From Chitinophagaceae bacterium (GTDB taxonomy: Bacteria; Bacteroidota; Bacteroidia; Chitinophagales; Chitinophagaceae), in contig SAIX01000057.1 in the NCBI GenBank assembly GCA_004028765.1, positions 1 through 32,043 on the forward strand: 32,043 nt of DNA, read 5' to 3'. Below are positions 1 to 8,641 of the stretch, one piece after another. The notes beneath the pieces were generated by a model. The model made no database searches, had not been told where the DNA came from, and saw only the letters and a program-made list of their open reading frames with translations. Position 1 is the first letter of the stretch; each line of letters opens with the position of its first letter. Both the position numbers and the translations under genes were made by a program.

Positions 1-1
1 T

Positions 2-337
2 GCCGCTACCCAGCGTTTCGTGGCAGAAGCTTTTCTCCCGATCCCTAAAACCGCGAAGAAAGCCGGCGTTAAAAAATCAGATTTCATTTTCGAACCGGAA
101 AAAGAACAACTGATTGCCGAACTGATGCCGAAGATCCTGAACACACAGTTATACAAAGCCGTTCTCGATGCCAATGCCAGTGAACACGGCGCGCGTATGA
201 CTGCGATGGACAAAGCCAGCGACAATGCAAACGAGTTACTGAAAACCCTTAAGATCAGTTACAACCGTGCACGCCAGGCAGCCATCACCACCGAGCTTAC
301 CGAAATCGTGAGCGGTGCTGCAGCATTGCAAGGATAG
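2..337 (+). CDS. atpG: ATP synthase F1 gamma subunit, C-terminal part (gene cut by window start)
   Basis: This is the last 111 codons of the F1 gamma chain, the rotating central stalk of ATP synthase on the cytoplasmic side of the membrane. The reading frame is open from base 2, so the gene begins upstream of the window; the GTG at 20 is internal and not a start. The C-terminal helix typical of the family is clear: the stretch SEHGARMTAMDKASDNA followed by a helix with the NRARQAAITTEL pattern, which forms the coiled-coil that inserts into the alpha3beta3 ring. The protein ends a few residues later at a TAG. The rest of the ATP synthase genes must lie to the left. Identification from the conserved C-terminus is firm. 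Confidence 0.95.
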   Translation, partial: AATQRFVAEAFLPIPKTAKKAGVKKSDFIFEPEKEQLIAELMPKILNTQLYKAVLDANASEHGARMTAMDKASDNANELLKTLKISYNRARQAAITTELTEIVSGAAALQG

Positions 338-344
338 GCCTGGA

Positions 345-461
345 ATAATTAAAAATTAATAAGTAAGAATTAAAAATTGGTTTTGTATTTAACCGACCAT
401 GACTTAGTTAATTGATTCTTGTTTTATTAATTCTTAATTTTTAATTCTTAATTCTTAATTA
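345..461. repeat. AT-rich imperfect inverted repeat between atpG and scpB
   Basis: The gap between atpG and scpB is almost pure A/T. The left part (345-379) is built of AATTAAAAATTAAT-like units and the right part (425-461) of AATTCTTAATTTTTAATT-like units. The reverse complement of the right part resembles the left part, so the pair could fold into a long imperfect hairpin. The right arm also repeats TTCTTAATT internally as short tandem units. No U-tract terminator layout is visible. A second element of similar design but different sequence lies at 15711-15803. Confidence 0.55.
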
Positions 462-464
462 TCG

Positions 465-1220
465 ATGGAACTCAGCCAGATCATACCACATATCGAAGTA
501 CTCATTTTTGCGAGTGAAAAACCATTGTCGTCGCTGGATGTGGTGGAACTCATCAACAATACCTTTGGATTTCTCGAAGAAAGGGTAACACTTGACCAGG
601 TAGAGAGTGCGCTGGATGGTATCCGTGAAAAATACAATTCTGAATTTTATCCTTTCGAAGTAAAACAAAGCGGCGGCGGATGGCAGTTTCTCACAAAAGC
701 CGCTTTCCATACCACGATCGCGCAACTGAACGGGGATAAATTCCTCAAGCGTTTGTCGACCGCGGCACTCGAAACACTCGCCATTATCGCTTATAAACAA
801 CCTATCACCAAGGGTGAGATCGAAGCCATCCGTGGTGTGAACAGCGATTACAGTATCCAGAAATTACTGGAGAAAGAACTGATCCTTATCAGCGGAAGAA
901 ATGAAAACATGCCCGGGAAACCGCTTGTATATTCCACATCGAGAAGTTTTATGGATTATTTCGGGATCAATACCCCGGCCGACCTGCCAAAGATCCGGGA
1001 AGTGCTGGCCGACCAGATCGTGGAGGCAACCGTTATCAAACCGGAAGATTTCACCGATCATAACGTTGCAGATGCTATTGCAGAAGATACCGGAAACGAT
1101 ACCGAACCCAGTTCTAATATTACAGTAAATGAAGATGGGGAACTGATCGTTAAACCGCAAGATGCACCTGATACCGAAAGCCCTTCCGGAGAAACCCCGC
1201 CCGAACAGCAACCGGAATAA
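465..1220 (+). CDS. scpB: Segregation and condensation protein ScpB
   Basis: ScpB is the winged-helix (kite) subunit that dimerises and binds ScpA and the SMC ATPase in the bacterial condensin, needed for chromosome compaction and segregation. The 251-residue product has the family's two winged-helix domains (roughly residues 5-80 and 95-175), with the hallmark block LSTAALETLAIIAYKQPITKGEIEAIRGV and, near the end of the second domain, PLVYSTSRSFMDYFGI. The last 60 or so residues are acidic and proline/glutamate rich (EDTGNDTEPSS, then SPSGETPPEQQPE) and probably disordered, a common extension in Bacteroidota. The start follows directly after the AT-rich repeat. No scpA is visible nearby. Confidence 0.93.
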   Translation: MELSQIIPHIEVLIFASEKPLSSLDVVELINNTFGFLEERVTLDQVESALDGIREKYNSEFYPFEVKQSGGGWQFLTKAAFHTTIAQLNGDKFLKRLSTAALETLAIIAYKQPITKGEIEAIRGVNSDYSIQKLLEKELILISGRNENMPGKPLVYSTSRSFMDYFGINTPADLPKIREVLADQIVEATVIKPEDFTDHNVADAIAEDTGNDTEPSSNITVNEDGELIVKPQDAPDTESPSGETPPEQQPE

Positions 1221-1294
1221 AACAATGATATATGCAGCGGGGAAACCGGATTTTTTTCAACCCAGTTTTCAAAGTTCAAATGCTCTGACCCACC

Positions 1295-2509
1295 ATGTCT
1301 ACTTCTCTTTCCCGCCAGCAGTTACTGAATATCGCTGATGAATACGGAACACCGGTATATGTGTACCATGCCGAAAAGATCACCGAACAATACCAGAAAC
1401 TGAAAACAGCTTTTGCTGCTGCCCCCACCCGGATTTTTTATGCCTGCAAAGCATTGACGAATATCAATATCCTCAAACACATCAACAGCCTCGGCTGCCA
1501 GGTGGATTGCAGTTCCATCAATGAAGTGAAACTGGCCCTGCATGCGGGTTTTGAACCAAAAAATATTCTTTATACCAGTAACGGTATCGCTTTCAGTGAA
1601 ATTGAAGAGGCCGTTTCGCTGGGTGTGAATATCAATATCGACAGTTTATCGAACCTCGGAAAGTTTGGAAAAAAATACGGTCACTCCTACCCCGTTGGCA
1701 TCCGTTTACGTCCCAATATCATGGCTGGCGGCAACCTCAAAATTTCTACCGGCCACGAGAAAAGTAAATTCGGTATCCCCATCGAACAAATTGACCAGGT
1801 GCTTGAACTGGTAAAAACAAATCAAATCCATATCGCCGGATTACATATCCATACCGGCAGTGAGATCAAAGATGTGGATGTATTCATGAAAGTGGGGGAT
1901 ATTTTTGCTGAACTCGTACCCCGTTTCCCTGAAGTCCGCTTTCTTGATTTTGGAGGCGGTTTTAAAGTGCCGTATAAAGAAAACGAAACCGGGACCGATG
2001 TTCCTTTATTGGGGCAGAAAGTAGCAGAACTGATCAACCAGCTGACTGCCACACACCAGCGCAATTTTGAAGCCTGGTTTGAGCCGGGAAAATTTATTGT
2101 GAGCGAATGCGGATATTTCATCACCGAAGTAAATGTGCTGAAGGAATCGGGTAAGATCCGTTTTGCTGGCGTGAACAGCGGTTTCAATCACCTCATCCGC
2201 CCCATGTTCTATGATTCCTATCACCACATTGAAAATATCTCTCATCCCGAAGGGCCCTTAAAAAATTATACCATTACCGGGAATATCTGCGAAACCGACA
2301 CATTTGCCACCGACAGGCCTATTGCTGAAATACGTGAAGGCGACAAACTGGTATTTTACAATGCCGGCGCTTATGGGTACGAAATGGGCAGCAATTACAA
2401 TTCCCGCTACAAACCGGCACAGGTTTTGGTAAAGGAAGGGAAAGCTTTCCTGGTTGCGCGCCGGGATGAATTTACCGACCTGCTCCGCAACCAGGTTGAA
2501 GTTTTATAA
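1295..2509 (+). CDS. lysA: Diaminopimelate decarboxylase
   Basis: LysA is the PLP enzyme that decarboxylates meso-diaminopimelate to L-lysine, the last step of lysine synthesis, in the cytosol. The 404-residue protein is a fold-III PLP decarboxylase: an N-terminal alanine-racemase-like barrel with the Schiff-base lysine in FYACKALTN (K52), the HIHTGSEI loop near residue 187, the glycine-rich phosphate loop DFGGGFKVPY near 218, and the second-subunit substrate motifs EPGKFIV and GNICETDTF with its active-site cysteine, then YGYEMGSNYNSR. Length fits the family. The spacing to scpB (74 bp) allows cotranscription. No arginine/ornithine decarboxylase features stand out, so LysA is the best reading. 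Confidence 0.94.
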   Translation: MSTSLSRQQLLNIADEYGTPVYVYHAEKITEQYQKLKTAFAAAPTRIFYACKALTNINILKHINSLGCQVDCSSINEVKLALHAGFEPKNILYTSNGIAFSEIEEAVSLGVNINIDSLSNLGKFGKKYGHSYPVGIRLRPNIMAGGNLKISTGHEKSKFGIPIEQIDQVLELVKTNQIHIAGLHIHTGSEIKDVDVFMKVGDIFAELVPRFPEVRFLDFGGGFKVPYKENETGTDVPLLGQKVAELINQLTATHQRNFEAWFEPGKFIVSECGYFITEVNVLKESGKIRFAGVNSGFNHLIRPMFYDSYHHIENISHPEGPLKNYTITGNICETDTFATDRPIAEIREGDKLVFYNAGAYGYEMGSNYNSRYKPAQVLVKEGKAFLVARRDEFTDLLRNQVEVL

Positions 2510-2565
2510 GCCCCTTAACGGCGGCCATTTTACCAGGGGCCGAAAGAACGCTATATTGCAGCAGC

Positions 2566-3348
2566 ATGATCGAGATCAGGAATATATCCAAACAATTTGG
2601 GGAGCGGGTGATATTGAATGATATCAGCGCGGTGATGGAAGCGGGTAAGTGCAATCTTATCATCGGCACCAGCGGCAGCGGCAAAACCGTTCTTACCAAA
2701 TGCATGGTGGGTTTATTTGAACCCAACCAGGGAGAGATCCTGTACAACGGCGAGAATATGCTGCGGATGGTGGACGAACAACGCAAACTGCTTCGCCAGC
2801 AGATAGGGATGTTGTTCCAGGGAACGGCTTTGTTTGATTCGATGACGGTGGAACAGAATGTGTTTTTTCCGCTCGATATGTTCACCAACTGGACACAGGC
2901 CGAAAAAAAGAAACGCGTGGATGAAGTACTTGCCCGGGTAAACCTTGTGGATGCACACAAACGCTATCCTTCCGAAATAAGCGGCGGGATGAAAAAAAGA
3001 GTGGGCATCGCAAGGGCGATCGTGCTCAATCCCAAATATTTGTTTTGTGATGAACCCAATTCCGGGCTTGACCCGCAAACATCGCTTGTGATCGACAAAC
3101 TGATCAAGGAGATCACAACAGAATACAATATCACCACCATTGTGGTAACCCATGATATGAACAGCGTGATGGAGATCGGTGACCATATCGTGTACCTGCA
3201 CCAGGGGAATAAACAATGGGAAGGAAGTAATAAAGACATTATTTTCAGCAAAGACGAGCTGCTCAACAATTTCATCTTCGCCTCCGAATTTTTGCAGGAC
3301 GCCAAAGAAATGCGGATGATGGAAGCCAATGGGGAGCGGAGATCCTGA
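2566..3348 (+). CDS. ABC transporter ATP-binding protein, MlaF-like (MCE/phospholipid transport type)
   Basis: A 260-residue nucleotide-binding subunit. Walker A is GTSGSGKT (34-41), the Q-loop region reads MLFQGTALFDSMTV, the signature is ISGGMKKRVGIARA (138-151), Walker B is YLFCDEPNSGLDP and the switch histidine is in VVTHDMNS (H196). The FQGTALFDSMTVxxNV and SGGMKKRV wording is typical of MlaF/Ttg2A ATPases, which power MCE systems that move phospholipids between the outer and inner membrane. The usual partners, an MlaE-type permease and an MlaD/MCE protein, are not next to it: lysA lies 56 bp upstream and a thioredoxin-like gene 14 bp downstream. The TATATTGC at 2552-2559 resembles a weak -7 element close to the start. 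Confidence 0.88.
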   Translation: MIEIRNISKQFGERVILNDISAVMEAGKCNLIIGTSGSGKTVLTKCMVGLFEPNQGEILYNGENMLRMVDEQRKLLRQQIGMLFQGTALFDSMTVEQNVFFPLDMFTNWTQAEKKKRVDEVLARVNLVDAHKRYPSEISGGMKKRVGIARAIVLNPKYLFCDEPNSGLDPQTSLVIDKLIKEITTEYNITTIVVTHDMNSVMEIGDHIVYLHQGNKQWEGSNKDIIFSKDELLNNFIFASEFLQDAKEMRMMEANGERRS

Positions 3349-3362
3349 TTAAAAGCATCATT

Positions 3363-3872
3363 ATGAAAAAGACAGTGTTTGTTTTTTTTACGCTGATCAG
3401 CAGCACCTTGCTTTTTTCACAAAAAGATGAGGCGCCCTATAAAAAAGACAACCATATCCCCGCATTTAATTTATTGCTGGCCGACAGTTCCTGGTTTACC
3501 CCGGAGCAGATCCCTGAAAAATACAAGCACACGGTTATCGTTTATTTTTCGCCGGATTGCGGGCATTGCCAGCACGAGGCGAAAGAGATCGTAAAAAAAA
3601 TGGATAGTCTTTCGAACTGCTTTTTTGTTTTTGCCGCCTATAAGCCGCTGGAAGATGTGAAAGGTTTTGCATCTTACTACGGCCTCGATAAATTTTCAAA
3701 CATACGCGTGGGCCGCGACCCAAGGTATTTTATCCCTTCTTTTTTTCGTGTAAAATTCACACCTTTTATCGCTGTTTATAATAAGGCCGGTTTGCTCGAA
3801 AAAGTATTCGACACCGAAACCGTTCCGGTGCCCGATGGGACCGAACTGGTGGCCTTCCTGAACAGGGATTAA
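3363..3872 (+). CDS. Exported thioredoxin-like (TlpA/ResA-type) protein
   Basis: A 169-residue protein with an N-terminal signal peptide (residues 1-19, KKTVFVFFTLISSTLLFSQ) followed by a thioredoxin fold. The redox motif is CGHC (66-69) in IVYFSPDCGHCQHEAKEI, and a cis-proline is present in RVKFTPFIAVYN. TlpA/ResA-type proteins act in the periplasm as thiol reductants or oxidants in cytochrome maturation and oxidative stress; the substrate cannot be told here. It follows the MlaF-like gene by 14 bp, so the two are probably cotranscribed. It is close to the minimal family length, with no extra N-terminal domain. Confidence 0.8.
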   Translation: MKKTVFVFFTLISSTLLFSQKDEAPYKKDNHIPAFNLLLADSSWFTPEQIPEKYKHTVIVYFSPDCGHCQHEAKEIVKKMDSLSNCFFVFAAYKPLEDVKGFASYYGLDKFSNIRVGRDPRYFIPSFFRVKFTPFIAVYNKAGLLEKVFDTETVPVPDGTELVAFLNRD

Positions 3873-3878
3873 AGGAAT

Positions 3879-3915
3879 TTTGACAGTGCTGGCATTGCTG
3901 CAACCCCTACCTTTG
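3879..3915 (+). promoter_or_regulatory. Putative sigma-A promoter of mdh
   Basis: TACCTTTG at 3908-3915 is a perfect match to the Bacteroidota -7 consensus TAnnTTTG. A TTTG lies at 3879-3882, but the 25-nt gap is longer than the usual 19-21, so the -33 assignment is weak. Transcription would start about 35 nt before the mdh ATG. Confidence 0.45.
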
Positions 3916-3954
3916 CAGCGTAAAAAATTCCTCACTCTATAAATCATTTCTCTC

Positions 3955-4884
3955 ATGAAAGTAACTGTAGTAGGTGCCGGTGCCGTTGGAGCTACCTGTG
4001 CCGATAATATTGCCCGTGCCCAGCTGGCAGATGAACTGGTTTTACTCGATATCAAAGAAGGTTTGGCCGAAGGAAAAGCCCAGGATATGATGCAGACCGC
4101 AGCGCTCCTCGGTTTTGACACACGCATTACCGGAAGCACGAATGATTACAGCAAAACGGCTAACTCAGATGTGGTGGTGATCACATCGGGCCTGCCGCGT
4201 AAACCGGGGATGACACGGGAGGAACTGATCGGCACGAATGCAGGTATCGTAAAAGGCGTTACAGAAAATATCCTCAAATATTCTCCCAATACCATCATCA
4301 TCGTGATCAGTAACCCGATGGATACGATGACCTATCTCGCGCTGCAAACCACCGGTCTCCCTAAAAACCGCATCATCGGTATGGGCGGAACGCTCGACAG
4401 TGCAAGGTTCAAATACCAGTTGAGCCAGCACCTCGGTTGCAGCCCTGCTGATCTGAATGCCGTGGTAGTGGGCGGACATGGTGATACTACCATGATCCCG
4501 CTGATCCGCTTCGCAACATGGAACAGTGCGCCGGTTACAAATTTTCTTTCAGAAGAACAGCAAAAACAAATTGTGGCAGACACCATGGTAGGTGGCGCTA
4601 CGTTAACCAAACTCATCGGAACCTCTGCATGGTATGCACCCGGAGCGGCCGGAGCAGCACTGGTGGAAAGCATCCTGCGTGATGAGAAAAAACTCTTCAC
4701 CTGCTGTGTAAGCCTGAATGGTGAATATGGACAGAGCGATATCTGCCTCGGTGTGCCGGTAGTGATCGGCCGCAATGGCTGGGAAAAGATCGTTGATTTC
4801 AAACTCAATGAAGAAGAGCAGGCGTTGTTCAATAAAAGCGCCGATTCGGTTCGCAGCATGAACGATGTGCTGAAAACACTCTGA
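3955..4884 (+). CDS. mdh: Malate dehydrogenase (NAD-dependent, LDH-like type)
   Basis: Mdh interconverts malate and oxaloacetate in the TCA cycle. The 309-residue protein opens with the Rossmann motif VVGAGAVGATCA, with D32 in LLDIKEG selecting NAD over NADP. The mobile loop carries the substrate-binding arginines R82 and R88 in GLPRKPGMTREE; R82 (rather than the Q of lactate dehydrogenases) points to malate. R151 in GGTLDSARF and the catalytic histidine H175 in VVGGHGDTTM complete the active site. This is the LDH-like class common in Bacteroidota, shorter than the enterobacterial form in its loops. It has its own promoter-like -7 element and a strong terminator, so it is probably transcribed alone. 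Confidence 0.95.
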   Translation: MKVTVVGAGAVGATCADNIARAQLADELVLLDIKEGLAEGKAQDMMQTAALLGFDTRITGSTNDYSKTANSDVVVITSGLPRKPGMTREELIGTNAGIVKGVTENILKYSPNTIIIVISNPMDTMTYLALQTTGLPKNRIIGMGGTLDSARFKYQLSQHLGCSPADLNAVVVGGHGDTTMIPLIRFATWNSAPVTNFLSEEQQKQIVADTMVGGATLTKLIGTSAWYAPGAAGAALVESILRDEKKLFTCCVSLNGEYGQSDICLGVPVVIGRNGWEKIVDFKLNEEEQALFNKSADSVRSMNDVLKTL

Positions 4885-4929
4885 TTTCACATGAATATGT
4901 GATTGGAAAATCGCATGATGATACAGTAG

Positions 4930-4958
4930 CCGGCAGAAAAAAATCTGCCGGTTTTTTT
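4930..4958 (+). terminator. Rho-independent terminator after mdh
   Basis: A perfect 8-bp stem CCGGCAGA / TCTGCCGG with a six-A loop (4930-4951) is followed by seven T. It ends the mdh transcript 46 bp after its stop codon. Confidence 0.93.
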
Positions 4959-5070
4959 ATCCTCTTTTTTCTGCCGCTTATCCGCTGATTCATACAACTC
5001 ATCCCTAATCACATATTTGGTCTGTAACATTTAAAAGTGCTTTGCGTCACATTCCTTCAAAACCGCAACC

Positions 5071-7497
5071 ATGAGACGTATTGTAATGATGATGGCACTG
5101 GCGCTGGTGATCACCGGAACAGAAAGCTTCGCACAAACAAAAACATCTGTAACAGGGATCGTTACAGATGCAGCAAATAATCCCATACAGGCAGTAACAG
5201 TTACACTGCTGAACGCGAAAGACAGCAGTCTTGTGAAAGCAGATGTATCGGACGAAAAAGGGCAATTCCAGATCGTAACACTGAAAGCAGGAAAATTTCT
5301 GCTGAGTTATGCGATCATTGGATTTGAAAAAAAATTCTCCCAACCGTTTGACCTTGCAGCAGGACAAAATTTTCAGGCAGAAAAAACGGCTTTACAACCT
5401 TCCACAAAAAAACTGCAGGATGTAACGGTAACCTCCCGCAAACCCATGATCGAGATCAAGGCCGATAAAACCATTTTTAATGTGGAGAACAGCATCAATG
5501 CCACAGGAAGCAATGCATTGGAACTCTTACAGAAAAGCCCGGGTATCCAGGTGGATAACAATGACAATATCACCATGAAAGGAAAAAATGGTGTGAAGAT
5601 CTATATTGATGGGAAACCCACACAGCTGGATGTAAAAAGCCTTGCAGCCTATCTCAAAACCATCAACAGCAATGATGTGGAAGCGATTGAGATGATCAGC
5701 AACCCCAGCGCTAAATACGATGCCAGCGGAAATGCAGGTATTATCAATATCCGCCTGAAGAAAAATAAAAAATTCGGAACCAATGGAAGCGTCACTGCCG
5801 GATTTGTACAGGGTGTTACCCCAAAGGGAAATGCAGGTGTGAACCTGAACTACCGCGATAAAAAAGTAAACCTGTTTGGCAACGTGGGCGGAAATATCGG
5901 GGATTATGAAAACGGGCTCGACCTGTACCGTGTGCAAAAAGATTCGCTGTACGACCAGCACAGCATGAATACGAGTTCCAGTAAAAACCTGAATGTAAAA
6001 GGCGGCGCAGATTTCTTCCTCAACAGTAAAAACACGATCGGTGTGATGGCAACGGGAAGTTTTTCAGACAATAACTGGAGTTCTACCAGCAATACGAATG
6101 TTTACTATCAGCCAAAAAATGAATATGTAAAAACATTGCAGGCATACAACGCGATCCCCGGCCACAGAACCAACAGCAACGTAAACCTGAACTACCGCTA
6201 TAACGATACAAGCGGCCGTGAGATCAATTTTGATGCAGATTATGGTTTGTTCCGTGGTGTTGGCCGCAGTTACCAGCCGAATTATTATATCGATAAAAAC
6301 GGTGCCACTTTGTACAATGTGATCAACCGGAACTATACACCCACCGATATCGATATCTATACAGCCAAAGTGGATTTTGAGCAGCCAGCCTTTAAAGGAA
6401 AGTTTGGATTTGGTGCGAAATTTTCTTATGTAAAAACTACGAACACTTTCGATTTCTTTAATGATATCAACGGTGTGCCGGTGAAACAACTGAACAGGAG
6501 CAACAGCTTTACCTATAAAGAGAATGTAAATGCCGCTTACGTAAACTATCAACGCAAGTTCAATGAAAAATGGAGTATCCAGACAGGTTTGCGCATGGAG
6601 CAGACAAATAGTGAGGGTGATTTAACCAGGGCAGACGGTTTGGTGCAGGCAGATAACAATGTGAAAAGAGACTATATAAATCTTTTCCCGAGTGCCGCGA
6701 TCACATGGACGGTTAACCCCAAAAACACATTGAACCTTACTTATAGCCGCCGCATCGACAGGCCGAGTTACCAGGATCTGAATCCGTTTGAAAACAAACT
6801 GGATGAACTGACTTATGAAAAAGGAAATGCATTTCTGAAACCACAGTACACCGATAATATTGAACTGACGCATACATTTAAATATGCCATCAATACCACT
6901 ATCGGTTACAGCCATGTGCGCGATTATGCAACACAAACCACCGATACCACCAACAATGCCACTTATGTGCAGCAGCAAAACCTCGCTACGCAACAGATCT
7001 GGAGCTTCAGTATCGGTTCACCTTTGCCGCTTGCCAAATGGTGGAATGGTTATGCAAATGTTTGGTACAACTACCAGATATTCGACGGAAAGATCGGCGG
7101 GAAAGATGTACATACTGAAATCCCGATGTTCGGTGCATACATGCAGCACAGCATTACGCTGGGCCATGATTACACCGCTGAAGTAAGCGGCTGGTTTAGC
7201 GGTCCTTCAGTTTGGGGCGCTACCTGGAAAACAAAATCGCAGAGCGGTGTGGATGCAGGTATCCAGAAACAACTGATGCAGAAAAAAGCAACGATAAAAA
7301 TTACTGTTACCGATATTTTTCATACCAACCCCTGGAAAGCCACCAGCGACTTCGGTGGTTTGTATATCAAAGGCGGTGGCAAATGGGAAAGCCAAACTGT
7401 TCGTGTAAGCTTTACCTATCGTTTTGGAAGCAACCAGGTAAAAGCCGCGCGCCAGCGCCAGACAGGCTTGGAAAGCGAAAGCAAACGAATCAAATAA
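5071..7497 (+). CDS. Outer-membrane beta-barrel protein, TonB-receptor-like (CarboxypepD_reg + plug + OMP barrel)
   Basis: An 808-residue outer-membrane protein. Residues 1-21 are a signal peptide ending in SFAQ. Residues 26-105 are a CarboxypepD_reg-like Ig domain (VTGIVTDAANNPIQAVTVTLL). Residues 115-230 form a plug-like domain with the pattern ALELLQKSPGIQVDNNDNITMKG, IYIDGKPTQLD and PSAKYDASGNAGIINIRLKK. The rest is a 22-strand-type barrel of the OMP_b-brl_3 sort. This family is abundant in Bacteroidota and related to TonB receptors, but no SusD partner follows, so a glycan-uptake (SusCD) role is unlikely; peptide, metal or siderophore-like ligands are possible. It ends in aromatic-rich barrel strands (VRVSFTYRFGSNQV). 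It sits alone between two terminators. A TTTG (5016-5019) and a TTTG (5041-5044) upstream may be its promoter. Confidence 0.85.
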   Translation: MRRIVMMMALALVITGTESFAQTKTSVTGIVTDAANNPIQAVTVTLLNAKDSSLVKADVSDEKGQFQIVTLKAGKFLLSYAIIGFEKKFSQPFDLAAGQNFQAEKTALQPSTKKLQDVTVTSRKPMIEIKADKTIFNVENSINATGSNALELLQKSPGIQVDNNDNITMKGKNGVKIYIDGKPTQLDVKSLAAYLKTINSNDVEAIEMISNPSAKYDASGNAGIINIRLKKNKKFGTNGSVTAGFVQGVTPKGNAGVNLNYRDKKVNLFGNVGGNIGDYENGLDLYRVQKDSLYDQHSMNTSSSKNLNVKGGADFFLNSKNTIGVMATGSFSDNNWSSTSNTNVYYQPKNEYVKTLQAYNAIPGHRTNSNVNLNYRYNDTSGREINFDADYGLFRGVGRSYQPNYYIDKNGATLYNVINRNYTPTDIDIYTAKVDFEQPAFKGKFGFGAKFSYVKTTNTFDFFNDINGVPVKQLNRSNSFTYKENVNAAYVNYQRKFNEKWSIQTGLRMEQTNSEGDLTRADGLVQADNNVKRDYINLFPSAAITWTVNPKNTLNLTYSRRIDRPSYQDLNPFENKLDELTYEKGNAFLKPQYTDNIELTHTFKYAINTTIGYSHVRDYATQTTDTTNNATYVQQQNLATQQIWSFSIGSPLPLAKWWNGYANVWYNYQIFDGKIGGKDVHTEIPMFGAYMQHSITLGHDYTAEVSGWFSGPSVWGATWKTKSQSGVDAGIQKQLMQKKATIKITVTDIFHTNPWKATSDFGGLYIKGGGKWESQTVRVSFTYRFGSNQVKAARQRQTGLESESKRIK

Positions 7498-7528
7498 CAG
7501 TTGACATATAGCAGTTGAGTTTTGGGTT

Positions 7529-7561
7529 GATCCCTCTGCAATGGCAGGGGGATCTTTTTTT
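7529..7561 (+). terminator. Rho-independent terminator after the outer-membrane barrel gene
   Basis: Stem GATCCCTCTGC (7529-7539) pairs with GCAGGGGGATC (7544-7554) with one G-U pair, a 4-nt loop and seven T (7555-7561). The T-tract overlaps the TAA stop of the convergent glycosyltransferase gene. Confidence 0.9.
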
Positions 7562-8615
7562 AAGAAGGTTGTTTTACCCATTTTTCAACCGCTTGAAGAA
7601 TAGCATTGGTATCCTGTTCTTCCATGCACCTGAAATGTTTTTTCGGGCATTGGCTGTAACCGATCTTACTGCAGGGCCTGCAGCGGAGCCCTTCCACTTC
7701 ACTGGTCATGTGGGCTATTTCTGCATTGCCATAATAAGGCCCCATCCCGAAAGCCGGAACCGTATTGCCCCAGACGCTGATGATCCTTTTTTTGAATGCA
7801 GCCGCTATATGCATCAGGCCGGTATCGTGTGTGATGATGAGGTTTGCTTTTTTTACCAGATCGGCGCTTTCGTGCAGGCTGAATTTTCCGCAGGCATTGT
7901 ATATCTTGATCGTATCGGCTGAAGCAATCTCTTCACCCTGTATCCTGTCTTCATTACCACCCAGTAATATGATCGGAAAATGGATCTCGGCACAAAGTTG
8001 CTTCCATTTATGGACCGGCATTTTTTTGGTATTCAATGCAGCACCGATCACGATACCTACAAAACCAAACCGATGAGATGCTGGCAGGTCTTCCGGTTTT
8101 GTTTCAGCGGAAGATGGATAAAAATAATCAAGCCCTTTCCCATCATTCACCACGCCGAATGAAGAAACTGTTTTCAAATACCTGTCCACTATATGTATGG
8201 AGGGCAGCCTGTTGATCTTCCAAACAGTCAACAGCCATTTTTCAATATTCAGTTTATCAAAAGAAAAAGAAGGAACACCTTTCAGTGCACGTTTGATACG
8301 GAGTGTTCGTAGGTTATGATGCAGATCGATGATATAGTCATATTCTTCGTTCTGCAACTGGTGCATCATCAGTTCCCGGCTGTTTCCTAAAACCTGTACT
8401 TTGTCAATATAAGGATTGCACTCAACCAGGCTGCGAAAAGATTCTTTGGTAAGAAAATGTACCACTGCTTCCGGAACCTGTTGTTTTAAACAACGGATCA
8501 CGGGAGAAGTGAGAACGATATCACCTATTGAGGAAAAACGGATGATCAGGAATTTCAACCCTTTCCCCGGGTTAGGGGAAACTGGCATTGCGGTATCCGG
8601 TTTCGCATTTTGCAT
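7560..8615 (-). CDS. Glycosyltransferase family 9 (lipopolysaccharide heptosyltransferase-like)
   Basis: A 351-residue GT-B glycosyltransferase of family 9 (WaaC/WaaF/WaaQ relatives), which adds ADP-heptose or a similar sugar to the LPS inner core on the cytoplasmic face of the inner membrane. The N-terminal motif FLIIRFSSIGDIVLTSPVI (22-40) and the C-terminal donor-site pattern KANLIITHDTGLMHIAAAFKKRIISVWG followed by FGMGPY are diagnostic. The C-terminal cysteines in LRCRPCSKIGYSQCPKKHFRC are usual for this family. The first 17 residues are poorly conserved, so M10 (8588) is an alternative start. It is the last gene of a five-gene minus-strand run, 26 bp after an MFS gene; the functional link with the transporters is not obvious. 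Confidence 0.88.
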   Translation of the reverse strand: MQNAKPDTAMPVSPNPGKGLKFLIIRFSSIGDIVLTSPVIRCLKQQVPEAVVHFLTKESFRSLVECNPYIDKVQVLGNSRELMMHQLQNEEYDYIIDLHHNLRTLRIKRALKGVPSFSFDKLNIEKWLLTVWKINRLPSIHIVDRYLKTVSSFGVVNDGKGLDYFYPSSAETKPEDLPASHRFGFVGIVIGAALNTKKMPVHKWKQLCAEIHFPIILLGGNEDRIQGEEIASADTIKIYNACGKFSLHESADLVKKANLIITHDTGLMHIAAAFKKRIISVWGNTVPAFGMGPYYGNAEIAHMTSEVEGLRCRPCSKIGYSQCPKKHFRCMEEQDTNAILQAVEKWVKQPS

Positions 8616-8641
8616 CTGCGCAAAAATACTTCAATTGATCA

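Noticed and set aside
2510..2540. Hairpin GCCCCT / AGGGGC after lysA as a terminator
   Set aside because: It has a short stem with a long loop and no T-tract, and the next gene is close on the same strand.
7515..7922. A 135-residue plus-strand frame starting in the terminator after the barrel gene
   Set aside because: It overlaps the terminator hairpin and the antisense of the GT9 gene and has no domain-like pattern.
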